From Bacillota bacterium (GTDB lineage Bacteria; Bacillota; Clostridia; Tissierellales; Sedimentibacteraceae), in contig JAEXUD010000005.1 of assembly GCA_023453025.1 (NCBI GenBank), forward strand, positions 1-64,000: a DNA stretch of 64,000 nucleotides, in the 5' to 3' direction. Below are positions 15,706-23,295 of the stretch, piece after piece. Under the pieces are notes generated by a model. The model made no database searches and was not told the DNA's origin. It saw nothing but the letters and a program-made list of their open reading frames with translations. Made by a program: the position numbers and the translations under genes. How positions within the stretch are numbered: position 1 is the stretch's first letter; each line of letters opens with the position of its first letter.

Positions 15706-16881
15706 TTAAAGCTGAGCAACTCCTGTTTCTCTTGCTGCTTGTGCAACTGCCTTTGCAATAGCCGGCCTTACTCTTTTGTCAAACGGCATTGGTATGATAT
15801 AATCCTCTGTAAGCTCCTCATCAGAAATAAGCGCAGATAAAGCATGCGCTGCCGCTACCTTCATTTCTTCATTAATAGTAGTTGCACGTACATCAAATGT
15901 ACCTCTGAATACTCCGGGGAACGCAAGAACGTTGTTTATTTGATTTGGATAATCGCTTCTTCCGGTTCCCACTACTCTTGCACCTGATTTTTTAGCCAGA
16001 TCAGGGTCTATTTCAGGTACCGGGTTCGCCATTGCAAATATTATAGCATCCTTATTCATGCTTTTAACCATTTCCTCTGAAACGATATTTGCCTGTGATA
16101 CTCCAATAAACACATCAGCTCCGACTAACGCATCAGCTAAATCACCTTGCTTTTTATCCTTGTTAGTAACCTCTGACAGTTCCTCTTTTGCCCAGTTCAT
16201 TCCTTTTTCTCTGCCCTTGTAAATAATGCCGGACCTGTCAACCATAAGCATATCCTTAACTCCTATGTTAAGAATTATTTTAGCAATAGCAACACCGGCA
16301 GCTCCGGAGCCGTTTATTACAACAACCAAGTCTTCCATTTTCTTGCCTGTAAGTCTCAACGCATTCATTAAACCGGCAAGTACTATTATTGCAGTTCCAT
16401 GTTGATCATCATGGAATACAGGAATTGATAACTTTTCCTTAAGTTTATTTTCTATCTCAAAGCATCTTGGTGCAGAAATATCTTCTAAATTGATACCGCC
16501 AAATACAGGTTCAATCATTTCCACTATTTTTACTATTTCATCAGGATCTTTTGTTTTAATACAAATTGGAAAAGAATCTACTCCTCCGAATTCTTTAAAC
16601 AATACAGATTTGCCTTCCATAACAGGAATAGCCGCATAAGCTCCGATATCTCCTAATCCAAGAACAGCTGTACCGTCTGATACGACTGCCACTAAATTTC
16701 CCTTTGAAGTATAGTCATAGACTGTATTCAAATCTTTATGTATTTCCTTGCATGGCTCGGCAACACCGGGAGTGTAGGCAAGACTGAGGCTTGCTTTATC
16801 AGTAACCGGAACCTTGCTCATTATGTTTAATTTTCCTTGATTATCCTTGTGCAGTTTTAACGCATCATCTCTTAATGACAT
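15706..16881 (-). CDS. NAD(P)-dependent malic enzyme
   Basis: Oxidative decarboxylation of malate to pyruvate. At 391 residues it is the short bacterial form without the phosphotransacetylase-like extension. Motifs in order are LSLAYTPGVAEPCKEI near 33, AVVSDGTAVLGLGDIGA near 70, FHDDQHGTAIIVLAGL near 155 and VVINGSGAAGVAIAKI near 185, the dinucleotide-binding site, then FAMANPVPEIDPD. The start follows GAAGGTATTT. It lies 14 bases after the fumarase beta gene, giving a fumarate to malate to pyruvate segment that could feed the downstream 2-oxoacid oxidoreductase. Confidence 0.93.
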   Translation of the reverse strand: MSLRDDALKLHKDNQGKLNIMSKVPVTDKASLSLAYTPGVAEPCKEIHKDLNTVYDYTSKGNLVAVVSDGTAVLGLGDIGAYAAIPVMEGKSVLFKEFGGVDSFPICIKTKDPDEIVKIVEMIEPVFGGINLEDISAPRCFEIENKLKEKLSIPVFHDDQHGTAIIVLAGLMNALRLTGKKMEDLVVVINGSGAAGVAIAKIILNIGVKDMLMVDRSGIIYKGREKGMNWAKEELSEVTNKDKKQGDLADALVGADVFIGVSQANIVSEEMVKSMNKDAIIFAMANPVPEIDPDLAKKSGARVVGTGRSDYPNQINNVLAFPGVFRGTFDVRATTINEEMKVAAAHALSALISDEELTEDYIIPMPFDKRVRPAIAKAVAQAARETGVAQL

Positions 16882-16895
16882 TTTAAATACCTTCC

Positions 16896-17444
16896 TTATA
16901 TTTTATATTGTTCTTTTCCAATTTTATATAAATCATTCCCTTGATTATCGATTATCACTGTAACAGGGAAATCTTCAACTCTCAATTTATATATTGCTTC
17001 AGCTCCCAAGTCCGGAAATGCTATTACTTCCGCTTCTTTTATTGCTTCTGCAAGAAGTGCTCCCGCTCCGCCTATAGCTGCAAAATAAACACAATTGTTT
17101 TTTATTATAGAATCAACAACCTGTTGATTTCTCAATCCCTTTCCAATCATTCCCTTTAAACCGTGCTCCATTAACAACGGTGCATATGCATCCATTCTTC
17201 CGCTGGTTGTGGGTCCGGCAGAGCCAATTGCCTGTCCGGGCTTTGCAGGACAAGGTCCTACATAATAAATAACCTGATTTTTAATATCCATAGGAAGCTC
17301 TTCTCCCTTGTTTATTAATTCAGCCAGTCTTTTATGTGCGGCATCACGTCCTGTATATATAATTCCATTTAATAAAACTCTGTCGCCTGCTTTTAAATCA
17401 TTAACCACATCATCTGTTAATGGAGTATTTACTATTTTAGACAT
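16896..17444 (-). CDS. Class I fumarate hydratase-type hydro-lyase, beta subunit
   Basis: The 182-residue C-terminal half of a split class I hydro-lyase. The characteristic GRDAAHKRL near residue 33, VIYYVGPCPAKPGQAIGSAG near 58 and TTSGRMDAYAPLL near 78 are present. Together with the alpha subunit it hydrates fumarate to malate; homologous two-subunit enzymes act on L-tartrate or mesaconate, so substrate is not certain. It starts 12 bases after alpha, behind GGAGGTCGC. The neighbouring malic enzyme makes fumarase the simplest reading. Confidence 0.88.
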   Translation of the reverse strand: MSKIVNTPLTDDVVNDLKAGDRVLLNGIIYTGRDAAHKRLAELINKGEELPMDIKNQVIYYVGPCPAKPGQAIGSAGPTTSGRMDAYAPLLMEHGLKGMIGKGLRNQQVVDSIIKNNCVYFAAIGGAGALLAEAIKEAEVIAFPDLGAEAIYKLRVEDFPVTVIIDNQGNDLYKIGKEQYKI

Positions 17445-17456
17445 ATTTGCGACCTC

Positions 17457-18302
17457 CTATATGATTGCTTCTTTATGCCTTGCTACATGGCATTGAATAT
17501 TAACAGCCACAGGCATACTTGCTATATGAGCAGGGAAAGTTTCAATGTTTACAGCCAAGGCTGTGCTTGTTCCGCCGAATCCCTGCGGTCCGATACCCAA
17601 CTTATTAATTTCTTCAAGCAATTCTTTTTCCAGATTTGCTACCTCGGTATTTTCATTGTGGTCTCCTACAGTTCTAAGCAGAGCTTGCTTTGCAAGCAAT
17701 GTGGTTTTTTCTATGGTTCCGCCTATTCCTATTCCTACTATTATTGGAGGACATGGATTTGAACCTGCTTTATCTACCGTATCCACAACAAACTTTTTAA
17801 TCCCTTTTATGCCATCTGAGGGCTTAAGCATTGCCAGAGCACTCATGTTCTCGCTTCCGCCTCCCTTTGGAGCAAGTATCATCTTAATCTTATCTCCGGG
17901 GACTATTTTTGTATGTATTATGGCAGGTGTATTGTCACCTGTATTTTTTCTTACCATAAATGGATCATCAACCGCTGATTTTCTTAAATAGCCGTACTTA
18001 TATCCCCTTCTCACCCCCTCGTCAATTGCTTCGTTCAAATCTCCGCCAATCAATCTTACATCTTGACCTAATTCCAAAAAAATTACTGCAAGCCCTGTAT
18101 CCTGACAAATTGGAACATTGTTTGTTCTTGCAATATCCTGATTTTTTAATATGTCCTGCAAAATTTCTTTTGCAAGAGGAGATTCTTCTTTTTCTAACGC
18201 TTCTTCTAATGCTTTTTTAACATCCTGCGGAAGATAATAATTTGATTCTATACACAGTTTTTCTACTACTTTTGTTATTTCTTCTACATTGATTTCTCTC
18301 AT
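17457..18302 (-). CDS. Class I fumarate hydratase-type hydro-lyase, alpha subunit
   Basis: The 281-residue Fe-S-bearing half of a class I fumarase. The three cluster cysteines are visible in NVPICQDTGLAV near residue 62, GSNPCPPIIVGIGIGG near 185 and VNIQCHVARH at the C-terminus. The substrate-side segment RRGYKYGYLRKSAVDDP is also intact. The enzyme is oxygen-sensitive, fitting an anaerobe. It lies 93 bases downstream of the TIM-barrel gene, and that gap contains a strong hairpin and promoter-like hexamers, so it may have extra regulation. Confidence 0.9.
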   Translation of the reverse strand: MREINVEEITKVVEKLCIESNYYLPQDVKKALEEALEKEESPLAKEILQDILKNQDIARTNNVPICQDTGLAVIFLELGQDVRLIGGDLNEAIDEGVRRGYKYGYLRKSAVDDPFMVRKNTGDNTPAIIHTKIVPGDKIKMILAPKGGGSENMSALAMLKPSDGIKGIKKFVVDTVDKAGSNPCPPIIVGIGIGGTIEKTTLLAKQALLRTVGDHNENTEVANLEKELLEEINKLGIGPQGFGGTSTALAVNIETFPAHIASMPVAVNIQCHVARHKEAII

Positions 18303-18334
18303 CTTTGCACTCCTTCCGGTTGTATTATTTCAAT

Positions 18335-18375
18335 ATTATAACTCTCCTGTGCTTATGTCAATAAACACAGGAGAG
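18335..18375 (-). promoter_or_regulatory. Hairpin and sigma-A-like hexamers before the fumarase genes
   Basis: Perfect 10-bp arms CTCTCCTGTG (18342-18351) and CACAGGAGAG (18366-18375) form a hairpin with a 14-base loop. On the minus strand, TTGACA (18361-18356) and TATAAT (18340-18335) match the sigma-A hexamers exactly but are 15 bases apart, two short of optimal. The -35 lies in the loop. It may be a partial terminator after the TIM-barrel gene, a weak internal promoter, or both. Confidence 0.5.
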
Positions 18376-18394
18376 AAATATATGGATATATTTA

Positions 18395-19324
18395 TTAATA
18401 TGCTAATGCTGGAACGTCAGCTATTTGGGGATCTGCTTCTCCGGCTTTTAATTGAACTGCTTCAGGATAGTATCTATGAACCATTTCAAGAACTATTGAT
18501 GCCTGTCTGGCCATATCAACGCCATTAGCGGCAGTTGTTAACTGTCCATGTCCTGAAACGCATGAATTACCTGTCTTTAAGTAAACAGGTGCACAGCAGC
18601 GAACCATTTCAGGAGCTTCATAAACACGGATGAATCCGCCTGACCCCGGAGGATTGTCTGTATGCAAATCTAACGGAACGTCTACTGTCTGTCTCAATGC
18701 GGCTAACATTGGAATTGACAAATCTCTTACCGGATTGATTGAGTTAGCGCCTAATCTTTCAAGTAATTTAAAGCTTGCAGGATTCCCTTGTCCATTATGT
18801 GCAGAGTTTTTGAATTTCATTTCAGCAGGAAGCTCTCCGGCTTTTCTGGCTTCGTCTAATACCCACAATAAACCTTCATCATAAACTAATAGTCCTCTTA
18901 TGCCGGCTTCTGCTATACGTTTTGCATCTTCTACTGCTCTTGCAACCTGCTCTTCGCCTCTAAGCCTGTAAGCTATTACTCTGCCTTGTTCACTTAGACG
19001 AGTAGCACTTGTGTCATAAGCTGCTCTTGGTCCTATTGACACATTTAATCCTGCTCCGTGAGCTTTACATATAGCTGCATACTCTTTTAATTCAGTGAAT
19101 GTGTGTCTGAATGCACCGTAAGTTTCATCCACTCTGTTAATTTGAATTCCTAATCTTTCTGCTTCTTCTATTAAAGCTTTGCATGCTAATGCGGTGTTGA
19201 TAGTTGGAACTTCTATTCCGAAATGTGCTCCGTTGGGGAATCTTTTCTCAGAAGTCGGGCAATCAAATGCGTCGCCTTTTGGCAATCCTATGCTAGCTAA
19301 AAATTCTCTCGTTTTCTCCATCAT
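18395..19324 (-). CDS. Uncharacterised TIM-barrel-like protein heading a catabolic operon
   Basis: I do not recognise a function for this 309-residue protein. It reads as an alternating beta/alpha barrel: FGIEVPTINTALACKALIEE, GAGLNVSIGPR, RVIAYRLRGEEQVARAVEDA, GIRGLLVYDEG, KFKNSAHNGQGN, DVPLDLHTDNPPGSGG and a final APVYLKTGNS strand. Some relatives are, I believe, labelled as U32-type peptidases, but no peptidase motif is evident. Conserved-looking polar clusters (SAHNGQGNP, DLHTDNPPGSG) suggest a phosphate or carboxylate site. The codon use looks somewhat GC-richer than its neighbours. It is the first gene after a sigma-54 promoter and so probably catalyses an early, substrate-specific step. 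Confidence 0.55.
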   Translation of the reverse strand: MMEKTREFLASIGLPKGDAFDCPTSEKRFPNGAHFGIEVPTINTALACKALIEEAERLGIQINRVDETYGAFRHTFTELKEYAAICKAHGAGLNVSIGPRAAYDTSATRLSEQGRVIAYRLRGEEQVARAVEDAKRIAEAGIRGLLVYDEGLLWVLDEARKAGELPAEMKFKNSAHNGQGNPASFKLLERLGANSINPVRDLSIPMLAALRQTVDVPLDLHTDNPPGSGGFIRVYEAPEMVRCCAPVYLKTGNSCVSGHGQLTTAANGVDMARQASIVLEMVHRYYPEAVQLKAGEADPQIADVPALAY

Positions 19325-19439
19325 TTGGGTAATCCTCCATAATCTTTTTTATGATATTTTTGTTTATCAAGCTTGACCTATAATATAAACATATACCATT
19401 CCGGATTTGGCACTGTTTGTTTTACTTGCCATTATACAA

Positions 19440-19457
19440 AGCAATATCTGTGCCAAC
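19440..19457 (-). promoter_or_regulatory. Sigma-54 promoter for the TIM-barrel/fumarase/malic enzyme operon
   Basis: On the minus strand the sequence is GTTGGCACAGATATTGCT, a full match to the TTGGCAC-N5-TTGC consensus with ten bases between GG and GC. Transcription would start near 19428, about 100 bases before the gene start at 19324. It implies control by an AAA+ activator that is not encoded next to it. Confidence 0.87.
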
Positions 19458-19584
19458 TTTTTAAATAGATTATGAAAAATATTTTTTTATATTTCTGAAT
19501 TGTTTAATTTCAACATTTTTGGATATACTTATTCAAATAAATTAAATTATATAAATCCTAATCAGATTTAACCAGTTAATTTTC

Positions 19585-19598
19585 TTTTCAATTTGAAA
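19585..19598. promoter_or_regulatory. Candidate activator site, TTTCA-ATT-TGAAA palindrome
   Basis: TTTCAATTTGAAA lies about 150 bases upstream of the -12 element of the promoter at 19440. The same TTTCA-N3-TGAAA core sits upstream of the sigma-54 promoter at 14441. The stretch 19325-19745 otherwise holds no gene and no other strong signal except a related half-site pair (TTGAAATATTTTTGAAA) at about 19613-19629. Confidence 0.5.
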
Positions 19599-19745
19599 TG
19601 CATGAAAAGAGGTTGAAATATTTTTGAAAAGGGCTTATTATGAATTTTATTGCATATAAAATTATTTGGGTAAACGTTATTATATTGTATTTTCTAAATA
19701 ATTTCAATAATATTTTATATTCCATATATAATTTTTAACATCATG

Positions 19746-19774
19746 TTGCAAATAATCATTCTAGCTATTATAAT
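19746..19774 (+). promoter_or_regulatory. Sigma-A promoter for the ytvI-like gene
   Basis: TTGCAA (19746-19751) and TATAAT (19769-19774) are separated by 17 bases. The -10 hexamer is perfect and the -35 matches five of six. It lies 30 bases before the ATG at 19804, which has an AGAAGAGG ribosome site. Confidence 0.7.
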
Positions 19775-19803
19775 TATATAAATACATAAAGAAGAGGTCT
19801 AAA

Positions 19804-20877
19804 ATGACTTTAGATGAAAAAAAGAAGTTTATAATAAACGTTTTATTTATTGTAACAGTTTATGCAGTTCTATATTTTGTTTTTGTTTATGTAATACATT
19901 GGATAATGCCTTTTTTAATTGGCTTTTTAATTGCTTTGGCTTTAAGACCTATAACAAAGTTTCTCAACAGAATTTTCAAAAGCAAGGGTAAAGGCATAGC
20001 ATTATTTGTTGTAGCCTCATTTTATGCCTTGGTAGTTTTAATTATTTGGCTTCTAATTACATTTTTAATTACTCAGATTACAGATATGATTTATATAATG
20101 CCTAAGTTGTATTTCAGTAAAATTGAACCTCTACTGCTGGAATTCAATGACTGGATTGTTGCTAACACACAAACTATTTCTCCTGACGCAGCAAACACAT
20201 TATCACAGGTTATTACAAACGGAATCAGCTATATATCTGATATTATTAAAAATACATCTATAACTATAGTGCAAATTGTAACCATGCTGATTTCAAACTT
20301 CCCGTTATATTTAATATCCGTTATATTTACAATTGTACTGTCCATATTTATCTCTGTTGAATATAACAATATAACAGCTCTCATAAAAAGGCAGCTCCCT
20401 GAAAAGTTCAACTCAACATTTGAAGAAGCCAGGGTATTCTTAACAGGTACAGTATGGAAAATGATTAAGTCCTACATTATTATTATGTCCATAACATTTT
20501 TAGAATTATTTACAGGGCTATCCATATTAAGCGTAAGATTTGCACTTCCTATTGCAGCAATTGTAGCAATACTTGACATTATGCCTGTAATAGGAACCGG
20601 CGGGATACTGATACCATGGGCGATAGTTGAATTGATTTTAAAAAATTATTCACTTGGATTTGGCTTATTGCTTTTATATTTGACGATAACTGTAGTCAGA
20701 AATGTAATAGAGCCTAGAATAATCGGTCATCAAATTGGTCTTCATCCTATTATAACAATAACAGTAATGTATGCGGGGCTCAGGTTATTTGGATTTTTTG
20801 GGCTGTTAATGGCTCCCATAATAGCAATTCTTGTTAAATATTTAAATGATACAGGAAAAATTCACTTGTTTAAATAA
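19804..20877 (+). CDS. ytvI: YtvI-type AI-2E family membrane protein
   Basis: A 357-residue membrane protein of the AI-2E transporter (UPF0118/PerM) family. About eight hydrophobic segments are visible, with the family-typical WIMPFLIGFLIALALRP near the start and the C-terminal NVIEPRIIGHQIGLHP followed by GLRLFGFFGLLMAPIIAILV. In spore-formers the closest named relative is the sporulation membrane protein YtvI, which has similar length. The gene stands alone between a sigma-A-like promoter and a bidirectional terminator, convergent with gdhA. The transported molecule is not known. Confidence 0.75.
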   Translation: MTLDEKKKFIINVLFIVTVYAVLYFVFVYVIHWIMPFLIGFLIALALRPITKFLNRIFKSKGKGIALFVVASFYALVVLIIWLLITFLITQITDMIYIMPKLYFSKIEPLLLEFNDWIVANTQTISPDAANTLSQVITNGISYISDIIKNTSITIVQIVTMLISNFPLYLISVIFTIVLSIFISVEYNNITALIKRQLPEKFNSTFEEARVFLTGTVWKMIKSYIIIMSITFLELFTGLSILSVRFALPIAAIVAILDIMPVIGTGGILIPWAIVELILKNYSLGFGLLLLYLTITVVRNVIEPRIIGHQIGLHPIITITVMYAGLRLFGFFGLLMAPIIAILVKYLNDTGKIHLFK

Positions 20878-20893
20878 GGCTTTCAATTTATTT

Positions 20894-20929
20894 AAAAAAA
20901 GCAAGGTCTTGAACACGACCTTGCTTTTT
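20894..20929. terminator. Bidirectional intrinsic terminator between ytvI and gdhA
   Basis: GCAAGGTC (20901-20908) and GACCTTGC (20917-20924) pair around an 8-base loop, extended by A-T pairs and flanked by A and T runs on both sides. It can end the ytvI transcript on the plus strand and the gdhA transcript on the minus strand. Confidence 0.9.
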
Positions 20930-20956
20930 ATTATTTATATTCATTAATTTTTATTT

Positions 20957-22300
20957 TTAGATGATACCTTGTGCCATCATAGCATCTGCAACTTTTTTAA
21001 ATCCTGCCAAGTTAGCTCCAGCTACCAGATTATATCCCAATCCAGCTTCTTCCGCTGCATCCACGCTCATTTTATAAATAGTTTTCATGATACCATGTAA
21101 TTTGGCATCAACTTCTTCAAATGACCATGAATATCTCATTGAGTTCTGGCTCATTTCTAATGCTGATGTAGCAACTCCACCTGCGTTAACTGCCTTTGAA
21201 GGAGCAACTATCATTCCACTGTCTTGAATAAATTTCAGCGCATCATTAGTAGTAGGCATATTTGCTACTTCTATATAATATTTAGCTCCGCTGGCTACAA
21301 TTTTTTTTGCTTCTTCCATGTTGATTTCATTTTGAGTTGCACATGGCATGTATACATCTGCTTTAACTGCCCATGGTTTTTGCTTAGCAAAGAATTCGAC
21401 TCCGAATTTATCTGCGTAATCCTGAACCTTATCTCTTCCTGATGATCTCATTTCCAGCATGAAGTCTTCTTTTTCGCCTACAACTCCATCAGGGTCATAA
21501 ATATATCCATCCGGTCCTGAAATAGCTACTACTTTTCCGCCTAATTCATTTATTTTTTGAACAGCGCCCCAAGCAACATTACCAAAGCCTGATACTACAA
21601 AAGTCTTTCCTGCAACTTTTTCTCCGAAGTGATTTAATACTTCTTGTGTATAATATACAGCACCATACCCGGTAGCTTCTGTTCTTGCTAAACTTCCGCC
21701 ATATGGTATACCCTTGCCGGTTAATACTCCATTTTGGAATGCTCCTCTTATTCTTCTGTATTGTCCGTATAAATAACCGATTTCTCTTGCTCCAACTCCT
21801 ATATCACCTGCCGGAACGTCAACATCTGGTCCTATATGTCTATATAATTCAGTCATGAATGCTTGGCAGAACCTCATAATTTCTGCATCTGATTTTCCTC
21901 TTGGATCAAAGTCAGAGCCACCCTTTGCTCCTCCTATAGGAAGACCTGTTAATGAATCCTTGAATGTTTGTTCAAAAGCTAAGAATTTCATTATGCTTAA
22001 ATTTACTGTTGGATGGAATCTTAATCCACCTTTATAAGGACCGATAGCTCCGTTAAACTGAACTCTATATCCTCTATTTGCATGAACTGTACCATTATCA
22101 TCTACCCATGAAACTCTAAATGATACTACTCTTTCAGGTTCAACCATTCTTTCTAACAATCCAGCCTTTTCATACTCCGGATGTTTATCAACCATTGGCT
22201 CCAAGCTGTATAATACTTCTTCAACTGTCTGAATAAATTCTAATTCATTTGCATCTCTCTTCTTAACAGAGTCAATGATTCTTTCAATATATGCATTCAT
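20957..22300 (-). CDS. gdhA: Glutamate dehydrogenase, probably NADP type
   Basis: Interconverts glutamate and 2-oxoglutarate plus ammonia. The 447-residue length and hexameric class I features are clear: GYRVQFNGAIGPYKGGLRFHP near residue 60, the catalytic-Lys motif LPIGGAKGGSDFDPRGKS near 120, PAGDIGVGAREIGYLYG near 160 and the Rossmann glycine motif VSGFGNVAWGA near 235. The segment after the glycine loop and the overall length resemble the NADP enzymes of clostridia, but coenzyme choice is not certain. ATG 22300 follows GGAGGTTTTACGT. It is monocistronic, fitting a central role in amino-acid fermentation or ammonia assimilation. Confidence 0.93.
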   Translation of the reverse strand: MNAYIERIIDSVKKRDANELEFIQTVEEVLYSLEPMVDKHPEYEKAGLLERMVEPERVVSFRVSWVDDNGTVHANRGYRVQFNGAIGPYKGGLRFHPTVNLSIMKFLAFEQTFKDSLTGLPIGGAKGGSDFDPRGKSDAEIMRFCQAFMTELYRHIGPDVDVPAGDIGVGAREIGYLYGQYRRIRGAFQNGVLTGKGIPYGGSLARTEATGYGAVYYTQEVLNHFGEKVAGKTFVVSGFGNVAWGAVQKINELGGKVVAISGPDGYIYDPDGVVGEKEDFMLEMRSSGRDKVQDYADKFGVEFFAKQKPWAVKADVYMPCATQNEINMEEAKKIVASGAKYYIEVANMPTTNDALKFIQDSGMIVAPSKAVNAGGVATSALEMSQNSMRYSWSFEEVDAKLHGIMKTIYKMSVDAAEEAGLGYNLVAGANLAGFKKVADAMMAQGII

Positions 22301-22507
22301 ACGTAAAACCTCCATGAAATTTAAATGTTTTCCTTTTTCATTATATCAAATGGGACTAACTTTACAACTAGTTTAATATTAACTTTTTGTTATTTTAGCT
22401 TTTTAGGTTTACAAGCCATTAGGTTTTAGTATATTTTTTAATCATTAATTTATTTATTTAATTTTTAATTAATATCATATTAATAATATGTAACATTTAT
22501 TGCGGCC

Positions 22508-22534
22508 AAAAAAACAGAGATATTATAATCTCTG
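22508..22534 (-). terminator. Intrinsic terminator of rex
   Basis: CAGAGAT (22515-22521) and ATCTCTG (22528-22534) form a 7-bp hairpin. On the minus strand it is followed by a run of seven T (A-run 22508-22514). It lies 23 bases after the rex stop. Confidence 0.85.
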
Positions 22535-22556
22535 CTTAATTAATTTTTTTATTCAT

Positions 22557-23201
22557 TTATTTGCTTTCTTTATTCATTTGATTGTAATAATAGGTCAAAG
22601 AAAACAAGCTTTCATTTAAATGAACATTCTCAACATGAACATTATCAGGCATCTTAAGATCTTTTGGTGCAAAATTCCAAATAGCTTTGATACCACATTG
22701 TACAACTTGTTCAGCCACTTGCTGACTAACACTTTTTGGAGTGCAGATTACTGCAATATCTATTTTTTCACTTTTTAAAAAGTCTTCTAAATCATCCGAG
22801 TCTTTGATAATGGCATTTCTGATAGACATTCCAATAAGTTTAGGATTCTTGTCAAACAATGCTATAACCTCATAGTCTGCTTCATAAAATCCTGTATAAT
22901 TTGCAATAGCCTGCCCGATATTTCCTGCCCCAATAATAATAATTTTATATTTTTTATCCAAACCTAATATCTTTGCTATTTCATTTCTTAAATTCTCAAC
23001 ATCATAGCCAAAACCTTGTTGTCCAAAGCCTCCAAAATTGTTTAAGTCCTGACGGATTTGAGATGCCGAAAATCCTGTCATTTCACTTAATTCTCTTGAT
23101 GAAGTCTTATTTATTCCGGTTTTAGTCAATTCTCCTAAGTACCTGTAGTATTTAGGCAGTCTTCTGATAACTGCGGGTGAAATTTTTTCGTGTTTATCCA
23201 T
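22557..23201 (-). CDS. rex: Redox-sensing transcriptional repressor Rex
   Basis: A 214-residue NADH/NAD-sensing repressor. The N-terminal winged helix is clear (TSSRELSEMTGFSASQIRQD near residue 34, then FGGFGQQGFGYDV), and the Rossmann domain carries KIIIIGAGNIGQAIANY near residue 88 with a C-terminal domain-swap helix. The AGGAGGAG ribosome site precedes the ATG. It is followed by its own terminator. No sequence matching the usual Rex operator (TTGTTAA-N4-TTAACAA) was found in the gdhA, rex or phosphate-gene upstream regions, so its targets lie elsewhere. Confidence 0.95.
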   Translation of the reverse strand: MDKHEKISPAVIRRLPKYYRYLGELTKTGINKTSSRELSEMTGFSASQIRQDLNNFGGFGQQGFGYDVENLRNEIAKILGLDKKYKIIIIGAGNIGQAIANYTGFYEADYEVIALFDKNPKLIGMSIRNAIIKDSDDLEDFLKSEKIDIAVICTPKSVSQQVAEQVVQCGIKAIWNFAPKDLKMPDNVHVENVHLNESLFSLTYYYNQMNKESK

Positions 23202-23243
23202 AATACTCCTCCTGCTTATATTTTAACAATCCTTTTATAACAA

Positions 23244-23292
23244 TGCAACTATTATTTTACAAAAAATAAACTTTTTTTCACAAATAGTTGCA
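23244..23292. repeat. Inverted repeat TGCAACTATT / AATAGTTGCA before rex
   Basis: Perfect 10-bp arms (23244-23253 and 23283-23292) enclose 29 bases rich in A and T runs, in the gap between the DUF47 gene end and the rex start. It may be a long-loop terminator for the phosphate genes or an operator for rex. The arms do not match the Rex consensus. Confidence 0.5.
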
Positions 23293-23295
23293 ATT

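Noticed and set aside
19408..19430. Second TTGGCAC on the plus strand followed by TTGC
   Set aside because: The gap between the two boxes is about twelve bases instead of five, and it points away from the sigma-54-controlled gene, so it is not a promoter.
22316..23295. Search for Rex boxes near gdhA and rex
   Set aside because: No sequence close to TTGTTAA-N4-TTAACAA was found; AT-rich pieces such as TTAATATTAA are too weak.
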